This document shows, one piece after another, positions 1 through 6,505 of a stretch of DNA of 10,013 nt (position 1 is its first letter; each line of letters starts with the position of its first letter). The notes under the pieces were generated by a model that was not told the DNA's origin, ran no database searches, and saw only the letters and a program-made list of their open reading frames with translations. Origin of the DNA: Mxb001 sp049431945 (GTDB lineage: Bacteria; Actinomycetota; Actinomycetes; S36-B12); NCBI GenBank assembly GCA_049431945.1, contig JBMTDJ010000073.1, forward strand, positions 1-10,013, written 5' to 3'. The translations under genes were made by a program, and so were the position numbers.

Positions 1-773
1 GTGTAGATGATCGAGTTGAGCGTCGAGCTCTGCTGCTCCACGCCGGGGATCGCCAGGCCGACGGCCTCGGCGGTGAGCACCGAGGTGCCCGGGAGTGCGG
101 CGGCGATGGCGGCGAGGTCGGCGCCGGGCTCGGTGATGAGGGCGACGGCGTTGATCGCGGTGGGCTGGCCGCGCAGCTCCGGACGCACGGCGTCGCGCAT
201 CGCGCGCCAGTCACCGACGGAGGTCCACACGGTGGGCTGCAACTGGTACGCCGCGTCCGAGACGAAGCCGACGACCTCGACGCCGACGTCGCCGACGGCA
301 ACCTGGGATCCGAGGGTCACGCCGACGTCCTGCAGTCGCGTGTCGACCGCGGCGACTCCAGCCTCGCCGGGCTCGGGCATGCGGCCGTCCACGAGCGTGG
401 TGGGCGTACCGGGTCCGCCGACCTCGAGACCGAAGATCGCCAGGTCGATGTCGCCCTCGGGTCCGGTGCCACCGGTGAGCAGCACACCGACCGGGCCCGC
501 AGCCTCGACGCCGGGTGCGCTGGCGAAGGCGGCGACATCAGCCTCGTCCATGCGCGACCGGATGAGCGAGCCCTCAGCCTCGTCGGAGAAGGCGTAGGCG
601 GTGGCGTTGGTCGAGCGAACCGCGCCGGTCGCTCCATAGAACAGGCCGTCGGCCAGTGCGCCGAGGACGAGGACGAGGAAGACGATGAGCGCGAGCGCGC
701 CGACCACCGCGCCGAAGCGGCCCTTGGTCCGGGTGAGCTCGCCGCGTGACAGCAGCGCTGCGGGGCCGCTCAT
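1..773 (-). CDS. ABC transporter permease, MacB/FtsX type (C-terminus beyond left edge)
   Basis: Inner-membrane permease subunit of an ABC exporter-like system; substrate unknown. It reads open from ATG at 773 to the window edge, giving about 257 residues. A short cytoplasmic N-terminus (MSGPAALLSRGELTRTKGRF) is followed by one hydrophobic segment at about residues 21-41. A long extracytoplasmic MacB_PCD-like domain follows, and the C-terminal FtsX transmembrane domain should lie to the left. Its start overlaps the stop of the upstream permease by ATGA (770-773), so the two are probably translationally coupled. The sequence aligns by eye with that permease: matching first TM, 'APGV' versus 'VPGV', 'TTLVDGRMPEPGEA' versus 'TGLVDGALPAAPGEA', and 'LTAEAVGLAIPGVE' versus 'YTRAEAVSLIPGIE'. 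They therefore look like a duplicated, probably heterodimeric pair. An ATPase gene is expected further left (inference). Confidence 0.88.
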   Translation of the reverse strand, partial: MSGPAALLSRGELTRTKGRFGAVVGALALIVFLVLVLGALADGLFYGATGAVRSTNATAYAFSDEAEGSLIRSRMDEADVAAFASAPGVEAAGPVGVLLTGGTGPEGDIDLAIFGLEVGGPGTPTTLVDGRMPEPGEAGVAAVDTRLQDVGVTLGSQVAVGDVGVEVVGFVSDAAYQLQPTVWTSVGDWRAMRDAVRPELRGQPTAINAVALITEPGADLAAIAAALPGTSVLTAEAVGLAIPGVEQQSSTLNSIIY

Positions 774-1867
774 CGCGCACCCACCGCGGTCGCCGGGTCG
801 ATGCGCGCGATGCGCCGGATGCTGAGCAGGCCAGCGAGCAGGGAGAAGATGAGCACGCTCACGACGACGCCGATGATGAGGCCCGGCTCGATGTTGACCG
901 GCAGGCCGGTGTTGAGTCCTTGCACGGCGAGCAGGGTGAGGCCGACGGCGATGGCCGAGGCGATGAGGACGACGAGCGTGATCTGGATCGCGACGGTGGC
1001 TGCGAGCTTGCCCGTGCTGGTGCCGATCGCGCGCAGGAGCGTGAAGGGCTTGAGCTTTTGCACCGTGAGGATGAGGAAGAAGAATCCGATGACGACGATG
1101 CCGATGACGAAGGTCAGGCCGACGAGGATGCCGAAGCTCTGCGAGATCGACTCGATGCCGGGGATGAGCGAGACCGCCTCGGCTCGGGTGTAGCCCGTGA
1201 CGCCCGGCACGGTCGAGGTGATGTCGCTGGCGACCTGGGCGGGATCCGATCCCTCCGTGACGTCGAAGGCGACAGCGTTGATCGGCACGAAGGGCAGGCC
1301 CGGATTGGTGCCCGTGAAGGCGTCCTCGTAGGAATCGAAGCCGACGTACATCGTCGGGATGGCATTGAACTGCGCTCCGCGCAGCAGCCCGACGACGGTG
1401 AGCTCAGTGCCCGCGGGATCGAGCGTGATGACATCGCCGATGGCGACGCCGCCACCGTCGACGGCGGCTTCGCCAGGAGCGGCGGGGAGCGCACCGTCGA
1501 CCAGTCCCGTCGGGGCGCCGGGCGCACCCTGATCGAAGCCGAAGACCTGCACGTCGGCCTGGGCTCCGTCGATGAGTGCCGCGGTGGTGAAGGTGCCGAC
1601 CGCGCCGTAGGAGCCGACGCCGGGCACGGCCGCAACGGCATCCATGACGTCCGGCGACATGCGGCTCGCGGCGATGTTGTCGCGGGCGAAGTCGGCGTAG
1701 ACCAGGCCGTCGGCCTTGAGCCCGTCGAGCGCGCCCACCAGCGCGCCGACGAGGGCGGCGGACAGCGTGGAGAGGAGGAGGACCAGGAAGACCAGGAGGG
1801 AGACGGCGCCGGTGAGCAGGCCGAATCTCAACTTGGCGCGGCGGATTTCCGCCCCTGCCAGACCCAT
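770..1867 (-). CDS. ABC transporter permease, MacB/FtsX type
   Basis: 365-residue integral membrane permease, first visible gene of a minus-strand transporter operon. One N-terminal TM lies at about residues 17-40. A periplasmic/extracellular MacB_PCD-like domain of about 200 residues follows. The C-terminal FtsX domain has three TMs (about 246-270, 290-314, 328-350) and the family-typical 'LLRAIGTS' between the first two. It ends in a 'RRIARIDPATAVGAR' tail, like 'A..DP..A' ends in FtsX/LolE/DevC permeases. The ATG at 1867 was chosen because GGAGGT sits 3 bases upstream on the minus strand and the TM follows at the usual distance. The reading frame stays open to 1960, but that extension would overlap the divergent hydrolase start and is hydrophilic and Pro/Arg-rich. 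Substrate cannot be read from the sequence; known relatives export lipids, peptides or drugs or act in envelope stress. Confidence 0.9.
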   Translation of the reverse strand: MGLAGAEIRRAKLRFGLLTGAVSLLVFLVLLLSTLSAALVGALVGALDGLKADGLVYADFARDNIAASRMSPDVMDAVAAVPGVGSYGAVGTFTTAALIDGAQADVQVFGFDQGAPGAPTGLVDGALPAAPGEAAVDGGGVAIGDVITLDPAGTELTVVGLLRGAQFNAIPTMYVGFDSYEDAFTGTNPGLPFVPINAVAFDVTEGSDPAQVASDITSTVPGVTGYTRAEAVSLIPGIESISQSFGILVGLTFVIGIVVIGFFFLILTVQKLKPFTLLRAIGTSTGKLAATVAIQITLVVLIASAIAVGLTLLAVQGLNTGLPVNIEPGLIIGVVVSVLIFSLLAGLLSIRRIARIDPATAVGAR

Positions 1868-1952
1868 ATGACCTCCCGAGTGTGGCTCTGGTGGGCCCAG
1901 CCTCTCGCGCGGGGCTCGTATCCGCATCCCGGGCGTGCGGGAGGCTAGGGGA
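1868..1952. promoter_or_regulatory. Divergent intergenic region between permease operon and hydrolase
   Basis: These 85 bp separate two divergent starts, so promoters for both directions are expected here or just inside the genes. It holds the ribosome-binding sequences of both genes. It also contains a short interrupted inverted repeat, GGCT (1884-1887) with AGCC (1899-1902), around GGGCCC. I see no convincing -35/-10 pair. The role is inferred from position only. Confidence 0.35.
1939..1944 (+). promoter_or_regulatory. Ribosome-binding site of the alpha/beta hydrolase
   Basis: GGGAGG lies 8 bases before GTG 1953. It decides that start over the upstream in-frame GTG at 1935, which would include the site in its own coding region. 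Confidence 0.6.
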
Positions 1953-2741
1953 GTGGACAAGGCCCTCGAAGAGCTCGTGCTCGACCTCGATGTGCCGCTC
2001 GGCGGTCACGTACGCACGTGGTGGACCGCTCCTGTGGGTACGGCGCGGGGATGGGCGTGGGTGCAGCACGGATTCGGTCGGCGTGCGTCGGCCCTCGCCG
2101 GTTGCGCGCAGTTGCTCGCGAGCGAGGGCATCGCAGTCGTGCGACCGAATATCGCCTGGTGGCGGCCACGTCGGTCGATGCACGATGCGACGTGGCTCAC
2201 GGCGGCGAGCGTGACGATCGCGCGTGCGGTGGAGGCGGGCATTCCCCAGTCGCGGGGCATCGGTGTTGATGCGCCGTCGATCTGGACGATGGTCGGGCAC
2301 TCGGCCGGTGGCGCGGTCGTCGGTCACGCGGCGGCGTGCCTCGAGGCGCGAGGGACCCCTCCCGGTGGGCTGTCACGTGTGGCGGGCATGGTGCTGCTCG
2401 ATCCGGTCGACACGGTCGGCGGACTGCTGGGCTCGGTCCTGCCGACGCTCGAGGCCGGCGAGCGATCCCTTCGCGACCGGTCGACCGTCCACTCCTGCCG
2501 GCCGTCGCGCTGCAATCGCCAGGGCGCGACCGTGGCCGAGTTGAACTCTCGCGGCTGGAATGTCGTGGCCCACCCGGGTCTCTCCCATGCCGATCCCGAG
2601 CGGATCCCGCCGCGGATCACCGGCCCCGCCCTCGCTCCGGATCTGTGGGCGGCACGCGTCTGCGGCGAACCGGGGAGTGGGGCCGACGTCCTGACCCTGG
2701 CCGACGAGGTACGCGCGGAGGTCCACTCGGCGTACCCCTGA
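1953..2741 (+). CDS. Alpha/beta hydrolase of unknown substrate
   Basis: 262-residue soluble protein with the marks of a serine alpha/beta hydrolase. 'VQHGFG' (37-42) is an HG oxyanion-type strand end. The nucleophile elbow GHSAGG has Ser117. 'MVLLDPVD' (146-153) offers an acidic residue after the next strand. 'LSHADPE' places a candidate catalytic His at 212. No signal peptide or TM is seen, so it is probably cytosolic. The layout resembles chlorophyllase/dienelactone-hydrolase-like enzymes, but I do not recognise a specific family and give no reaction. GTG 1953 is preferred because of GGGAGG 8 bases upstream. The gene is divergent from the ABC permeases and 194 bp before ftsZ, a position often held by ftsQ in actinobacteria. 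Nothing in its sequence ties it to division. Acid-residue assignment is tentative. Confidence 0.82.
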   Translation: MDKALEELVLDLDVPLGGHVRTWWTAPVGTARGWAWVQHGFGRRASALAGCAQLLASEGIAVVRPNIAWWRPRRSMHDATWLTAASVTIARAVEAGIPQSRGIGVDAPSIWTMVGHSAGGAVVGHAAACLEARGTPPGGLSRVAGMVLLDPVDTVGGLLGSVLPTLEAGERSLRDRSTVHSCRPSRCNRQGATVAELNSRGWNVVAHPGLSHADPERIPPRITGPALAPDLWAARVCGEPGSGADVLTLADEVRAEVHSAYP

Positions 2742-2757
2742 ACTGGAGGCGGCAGGC

Positions 2758-2873
2758 ATGAGGTTGTGAGCGGTGTGACAGGCGTGGCTCCTTGCTCGAC
2801 ATGAGGCTGAGCCTTAACCTCATCGTCAAGAGGCACCGTACCGAAGATCTCGACCTCAACTTGAGATTGAGAT
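2758..2873 (+). promoter_or_regulatory. Repeat-rich leader upstream of ftsZ, probable promoter/operator region
   Basis: This AT-richer stretch carries several related heptamers in both orientations: TGAGGTT (2759), TGAGGCT (2802), AACCTCA (2816), ACCTCAA (2853), and two tandem TTGAGAT copies (2861 and 2867). Two near-perfect palindromes are included: AGGCT-G-AGCCT (2804-2814) and CTCAA-C-TTGAG (2855-2865). A weak sigma-70-like pair could be TTGCTC (2792) and TAACCT (2815) with 17-bp spacing. ftsZ in actinobacteria commonly has its own promoters, and this is the only sizeable gap before the operon. Which protein, if any, binds the repeats is unknown. Confidence 0.5.
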
Positions 2874-2896
2874 CCGCGCATCCCAGCGCACGGCCC

Positions 2897-2902
2897 AGGA
2901 GG
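2897..2902 (+). promoter_or_regulatory. Strong Shine-Dalgarno supporting an alternative ftsZ start
   Basis: A perfect AGGAGG lies 6 bases before an in-frame GTG at 2909. Initiation there would add nine residues (MGRTRRDTP) before the conserved AAPQNYL. The conserved family start at 2936 has only the weaker AAGGGA (2923-2928), with 7 bases of spacing. The site therefore bears directly on which start is used. Confidence 0.5.
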
Positions 2903-2935
2903 ACGCTCGTGGGCCGGACTCGAAGGGACACACCC

Positions 2936-4093
2936 GTGGCTGCACCCCAGAACTACCTTGCCGTCATCAAGGTCGTCGGCATCGGCGGTGGCGGCGTCAA
3001 CGCCGTCAACCGCATGATCGATGTCGGCCTCAAGGGCGTCGAGTTCGTCGCCATCAACACCGACGCCCAGGCGCTGCTCATGAGCGATGCCGACGTCAAG
3101 CTCGATATCGGTCGCGAGCTCACCCGCGGCCTGGGCGCCGGCGCCGACCCCGAGGTTGGCCGCCAGGCTGCCGAGGATCACGCGCAGGACATCGAGGAGG
3201 TGCTCCGCGGCGCGGACATGGTCTTCGTCACCGCGGGCGAGGGCGGTGGCACGGGCACCGGCGGCGCGCCCGTCGTCGCGCGCATTGCCAAGTCACTCGG
3301 TGCGCTCACCATCGGTGTCGTGACCCGTCCCTTCGGATTCGAAGGACGCCGCCGCTCGTCGCAGGCCGAGACCGGTGTCGATGCCCTCCGCGCTGAGGTC
3401 GACACTCTCATCGTCATCCCCAATGACCGCCTGCTGTCGCTCACCGACCGCAACATCAGCGTCATCGACGCCTTCCGCCAGGCCGATCATGTGCTCCTGC
3501 AGGGTGTCTCGGGCATCACCGACCTCATCACCACGCCGGGCCTGATCAACCTCGACTTCGCCGACGTGAAGTCGGTCATGCAGGGGGCCGGCTCCGCCCT
3601 CATGGGCATCGGCTCGGCCCGCGGCGAGGAGCGTGCCGTCGAGGCTGCCACCGCCGCCATCTCCAGCCCGCTGCTCGAGGCGAGTATCGAGGGCGCCCAC
3701 GGCGTGCTCCTGTCGGTCTCCGGCGGCTCCGACCTCGGCCTGTTCGAAATCAACGAGGCTGCGCGCATGGTGTCGGACGCGGCACATCCTGACGCCAACA
3801 TCATCTTCGGCGCCGTCATCGACGACACCCTTGGCGACGAGGTGCGCGTGACCGTCATCGCGGCGGGCTTCGACGGAGGTAGCCCGCCCGCGCGTCGCGC
3901 TCAGCCGGTCACCAAGAAGATCGCCGACGAGACGCCGCTCGCTGCCGCCGTCGCCGCCAAGCAGGGCAAGGGCGACAGCGCCGAGATTCCGGTGACTCCG
4001 CCCGAGCCGCCGAAGCGTCCGGTCGAGCCGCCGCGCACGATCGTCTTCGACGACACCGGTGACGATCTCGACGTTCCCGACTTCCTCAAGTAG
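2936..4093 (+). CDS. ftsZ: Cell division protein FtsZ
   Basis: Tubulin-like GTPase that polymerises at midcell into the Z-ring and recruits the divisome. 385 residues from GTG 2936. Glycine-rich nucleotide loop GIGGGGVNA lies at 15-23 and the tubulin signature GEGGGTGTGG at 101-110. The T7 synergy loop NLDFAD (205-210) carries the Asp that completes the partner's active site. The folded core ends near 'VIAAGFDGG' (about 320). A 50-60-residue Pro/Ala/Lys-rich linker then leads to the conserved C-terminal peptide DLDVPDFLK, the docking tail for SepF and other partners. Start 2936 matches the family N-terminus (MAAPQNYL). GTG 2909 behind a perfect AGGAGG is a real competitor, and the frame is open back to 2792. 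First gene of a plus-strand operon; pgeF follows after 3 bases. Confidence 0.98.
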   Translation: MAAPQNYLAVIKVVGIGGGGVNAVNRMIDVGLKGVEFVAINTDAQALLMSDADVKLDIGRELTRGLGAGADPEVGRQAAEDHAQDIEEVLRGADMVFVTAGEGGGTGTGGAPVVARIAKSLGALTIGVVTRPFGFEGRRRSSQAETGVDALRAEVDTLIVIPNDRLLSLTDRNISVIDAFRQADHVLLQGVSGITDLITTPGLINLDFADVKSVMQGAGSALMGIGSARGEERAVEAATAAISSPLLEASIEGAHGVLLSVSGGSDLGLFEINEAARMVSDAAHPDANIIFGAVIDDTLGDEVRVTVIAAGFDGGSPPARRAQPVTKKIADETPLAAAVAAKQGKGDSAEIPVTPPEPPKRPVEPPRTIVFDDTGDDLDVPDFLK

Positions 4094-4096
4094 TCC

Positions 4097-4825
4097 GTGG
4101 GAGTCATCGCCCGCGGCATCGTCGAGGGTGATGCCGCCTACGCGGCCGAGTGGCTCTTCACCGATCGTTGCGACGGTGTGAGCGCGGGCGACTACTCCTC
4201 GCTGAACGTCGGTGCGGCCGTGGGTGACGACCCCGACGCCGTGGCGGCCAATCGCGCGATCATCGCGGGATATCTCGGCGCGGACGCACTCGCGCTCGTG
4301 CGCCAGGTGCACGGCCGCGATGTGGCACGCCTAGCGGAGCCCGCCGCCGTGCCCCCGGACGCCGACGCTGTCATCACCGACGTGCCAGGCCTGCCGATCG
4401 CCGTCCAGACCGCCGACTGCGTGCCCATCCTGCTCGCCGATCTCCTGGACGGTCAGGTGTCGGCCGTGCACGCAGGCTGGCGCGGAGTCGTCGCCGACGT
4501 CGTCGGTGCGGCGCTGGATGAGCTCGCGCCCCGTGGGCCCGTGCATGCCTGGATCGGTCCGGCCATCTGCCCGGCGTGCTACGAGGTGAGCGAAGAGGTG
4601 CGCGCGGAGGTCTGCGCGGTCGCACCCGCGGCCTTCGCCCGCACGCGCACCGGGACTCCCGCCGTCGACGTCCGCGCTGGCGTCGCCCAGCAACTGCGCG
4701 AGCGCGGGATCGACGCCCAGCTCGTCGGCGGATGCACCTTCGAGGAACCGGGCCTGTACTCCTTCCGCCGTGATGCCGTCACGGGCCGACAGGCGGGCGT
4801 GATCGTGCTCCGGGAACGGCCATGA
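4097..4825 (+). CDS. pgeF: Peptidoglycan editing factor PgeF / purine nucleoside phosphorylase (laccase domain, YfiH)
   Basis: 242-residue cytosolic protein of the Cu-oxidase_4/YfiH family. Members act as purine nucleoside phosphorylase/adenosine deaminase, and the E. coli member prevents L-Ser misincorporation at position 1 of the peptidoglycan stem peptide. Visible signatures are 'FTDRCDGVS.GDYSSLNVG' (21-39), 'QVHG' with His72, 'TADCVPIL' with Cys108 and 'HAGWRG' with His125. These three are the family's metal/active-site residues. 'IGPAICPACYEV' and a terminal 'SFRRD' are also typical. Length is normal. GTG 4097 lies 3 bases after the ftsZ stop with no recognisable Shine-Dalgarno, so it is probably translated by coupling to ftsZ. 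Its stop overlaps the yggS start. Confidence 0.95.
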   Translation: MGVIARGIVEGDAAYAAEWLFTDRCDGVSAGDYSSLNVGAAVGDDPDAVAANRAIIAGYLGADALALVRQVHGRDVARLAEPAAVPPDADAVITDVPGLPIAVQTADCVPILLADLLDGQVSAVHAGWRGVVADVVGAALDELAPRGPVHAWIGPAICPACYEVSEEVRAEVCAVAPAAFARTRTGTPAVDVRAGVAQQLRERGIDAQLVGGCTFEEPGLYSFRRDAVTGRQAGVIVLRERP

Positions 4826-5538
4826 GCGATGCGCGCAGCATCGAGCTCGCGGACAACCTCCGCGAGGTCCGTGCACGCATCGACGGCGCCTGCATCGACG
4901 CCGGCCGCAACCCGGGCGACGTCACCTTGATCGTCGTCACCAAGACCTGGCCGAGCGATGACGTGCGCCGTCTTGCTGAGCTCGGTGTTCGCGATGTCGG
5001 CGAGAACCGTGATCAGGAGGCCGCGCCCAAGGCGCAGGCCACGGCGGACTGCGATCTGCACTGGCACTTCGTGGGGCAGTTGCAGACCAACAAGGCTGCG
5101 TCGGTGGCGCGCTATGCCGACGTCGTTCACTCGGTTGATCGCGTCCCGCTCGTCACGGCTCTCGAGAAAGGCGCGTCGAAGGCGGGTCGGCGTATCGGCT
5201 GTCTCATCGAGGTGGATCTCGACGAGGCAGCGACCGGGCGAGGGGGAGTCGCGCCCCAGGGTGTCCCGGCGCTCGCGGACGCGATCGTGGCGGCCGATCA
5301 CCTCGATCTCCTCGGCGTCATGGGAGTCGCTCCGCTGGCGCCGGAAGGCCAGAAGGAGGCGTCGGCAGCAGCTTTTGCGCGATTGGGCGCGATCTCGGCC
5401 TCCTTGAGGGCAGATCACCCCGGGGCGACGGTCATGTCCGCGGGCATGTCCGAGGACCTCGAGGAGGCGATCGCCGCCGGCGCGACACACCTGCGCGTGG
5501 GGAGCGCGGTCCTCGGGACAAGGCCTCCACTCGGCTAA
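4822..5538 (+). CDS. yggS: YggS family pyridoxal phosphate homeostasis protein (PLPBP)
   Basis: 238-residue single-domain PLP-binding TIM-barrel protein related to the alanine racemase N-terminal domain. It is thought to buffer and deliver PLP and affects amino-acid and keto-acid balance; it has no proven catalytic activity. The Schiff-base lysine is Lys41 in 'VVTKTWP'. 'VGENRDQEAAPK' (59-70), 'HFVGQLQTNK' (82-91) and the phosphate-binding C-terminus 'MSAGMSEDLEEAI...LRVGSAVLG' (205-232) match the family. ATG 4822 overlaps the pgeF stop as ATGA, supporting both start choice and translational coupling. A 46-bp gap to sepF follows. Confidence 0.96.
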   Translation: MSDARSIELADNLREVRARIDGACIDAGRNPGDVTLIVVTKTWPSDDVRRLAELGVRDVGENRDQEAAPKAQATADCDLHWHFVGQLQTNKAASVARYADVVHSVDRVPLVTALEKGASKAGRRIGCLIEVDLDEAATGRGGVAPQGVPALADAIVAADHLDLLGVMGVAPLAPEGQKEASAAAFARLGAISASLRADHPGATVMSAGMSEDLEEAIAAGATHLRVGSAVLGTRPPLG

Positions 5539-5584
5539 CTTAGGAGGACGCCACCGCGAACACGGAGGCGAGAAGGGGTGTGCC

Positions 5585-6160
5585 ATGGCGGGCGCGATGC
5601 GCAAGATGGCGGTCTACCTCGGCCTCGTGGAGGACGATCCGGACCGTCACGAGTCGTACTTCGAAGAGGACGAGTGGGAGTACGACGACGAGCCGGCTCC
5701 GACTCGTCGTTCGCGGTCCACGGAGCGTGAGCGCGCGGCGCGTCAGCCCGACCGGCCCGAGCCGCGCACTGTCACCGTCGTCGACCCACGCGAGCCACGC
5801 CGGCTCTACCGTGATGAGCCGAGCAACGTCGCGGCGATGCCCACACCCGGCACGCGGCCGGCCCCCACACCCGTGGCCGATCTCAACCGGATCACCACCA
5901 TTCACCCCCACACCTACAACGACGCTCGCCGCATCGGCGAGGAGTACCGCGAGGGCGTGCCGGTGATCATGAACCTCACCGAGATGGACGACACCGACGC
6001 CAAGCGCATCGTCGACTTCGCGGCCGGCCTCGTCTTCGGCCTGCACGGCACCATTGAGCGCGTCACCAACAAAGTCTTCCTGCTCTCCCCGGCCAATGTT
6101 GAGGTCGGCGCCGAGGCCCGGGCCCAACTCGCGCAGACCGGCTTCTTCAACCAGAGTTGA
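5585..6160 (+). CDS. sepF: Cell division protein SepF
   Basis: 191-residue membrane anchor for FtsZ. In actinobacteria it takes the place of FtsA/ZipA-type anchors. The N-terminus MAGAMRKMAVYLGLVED (1-17) is the amphipathic membrane-targeting helix. An acidic then Arg/Pro-rich disordered linker spans about 17-100. The conserved SepF (DUF552) domain runs from about 103 to 175, with 'IHPHTYNDARRIGEEYREGVP' and 'NLTEMDDTDAKRIVDFAAGL'; a few further residues end the protein. This domain binds the FtsZ C-terminal peptide, whose DLDVPDFLK copy is encoded three genes upstream. ATG 5585 fits the family start, with AAGGGG about 6 bases before it. Another AGGAGG at 5542-5547 near the yggS stop has no matching start. 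yggT follows after 36 bp. Confidence 0.97.
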   Translation: MAGAMRKMAVYLGLVEDDPDRHESYFEEDEWEYDDEPAPTRRSRSTERERAARQPDRPEPRTVTVVDPREPRRLYRDEPSNVAAMPTPGTRPAPTPVADLNRITTIHPHTYNDARRIGEEYREGVPVIMNLTEMDDTDAKRIVDFAAGLVFGLHGTIERVTNKVFLLSPANVEVGAEARAQLAQTGFFNQS

Positions 6161-6196
6161 TGCGCGCGTGCGCGTCGTTCGAGAGGGGATAGGTCA

Positions 6197-6481
6197 GTGG
6201 CGTTGGTCGGGCAGGTGCTCGCCACTTTCCTCTGGCTCTATTGGCTGGTCCTCATCGGGCGACTCATCCTGGATTTCGTCCAGATCTTCGCGCGCTCCTG
6301 GCAGCCACGGGGCCCGCTACTCATCATCGCCGAGGCGATCTACACCGTCACCGACCCGCCGTTGCGCCTGCTCCGCCGGATCATCCCGCCGCTGCGGCTT
6401 GGGGGCGTGCAGTTCGACCTGGCCTTCCTCATCCTCATCATCGCTGTACAGATCCTCATCAACGTCGCACTCGCCCTGTAG
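6197..6481 (+). CDS. yggT: YggT family membrane protein (YlmG-like)
   Basis: 94-residue integral membrane protein. One hydrophobic helix lies at about 5-30 and a second at about 72-93. Between them is the conserved YggT stretch 'YTVTDPPLRLLRRIIPPLRLGGVQFDL', which contains the DPP and RRIIPP motifs. The family is almost always encoded between sepF and divIVA in Gram-positive bacteria, where mutants have mild division or septum phenotypes; its biochemical role is unknown. GTG 6197 is preceded by the purine-rich 'GAGAGGGGATAGG' (6181-6193). The divIVA start lies 24 bp beyond its stop. Confidence 0.94.
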   Translation: MALVGQVLATFLWLYWLVLIGRLILDFVQIFARSWQPRGPLLIIAEAIYTVTDPPLRLLRRIIPPLRLGGVQFDLAFLILIIAVQILINVALAL

Positions 6482-6505
6482 TCCGCGCATCTCACTGGAG
6501 GCACC

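Noticed and set aside
746..1948. Long plus-strand open frame rich in Asp, Glu, Arg and Gly (400 codons)
   Set aside because: It is the antisense shadow of the permease at 770-1867, whose TMs and FtsX motifs are clear. The composition is what a complementary frame of a high-GC gene gives.
2927..2931. GACAC resembling a WhiA-type site before ftsZ
   Set aside because: Five bases occur often by chance, and this copy overlaps the ribosome-binding region; no supporting context.
2792..2935. FtsZ extended in frame back to 2792 as a 48-residue N-terminal domain
   Set aside because: The extension overlaps the repeat-rich leader, has no family counterpart and no good ribosome site at its far end. Only the nine-residue form from 2909 is kept as an alternative.
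2324..3181. Minus-strand 285-codon frame spanning the hydrolase end and ftsZ start
   Set aside because: It crosses two well supported plus-strand genes and shows no domain; typical of high-GC antisense frames.
3293..4312. Long minus-strand open frames across ftsZ and pgeF
   Set aside because: They lie opposite unmistakable FtsZ and PgeF sequence and have Asp/His/Arg/Gly-rich composition with no recognisable motif.
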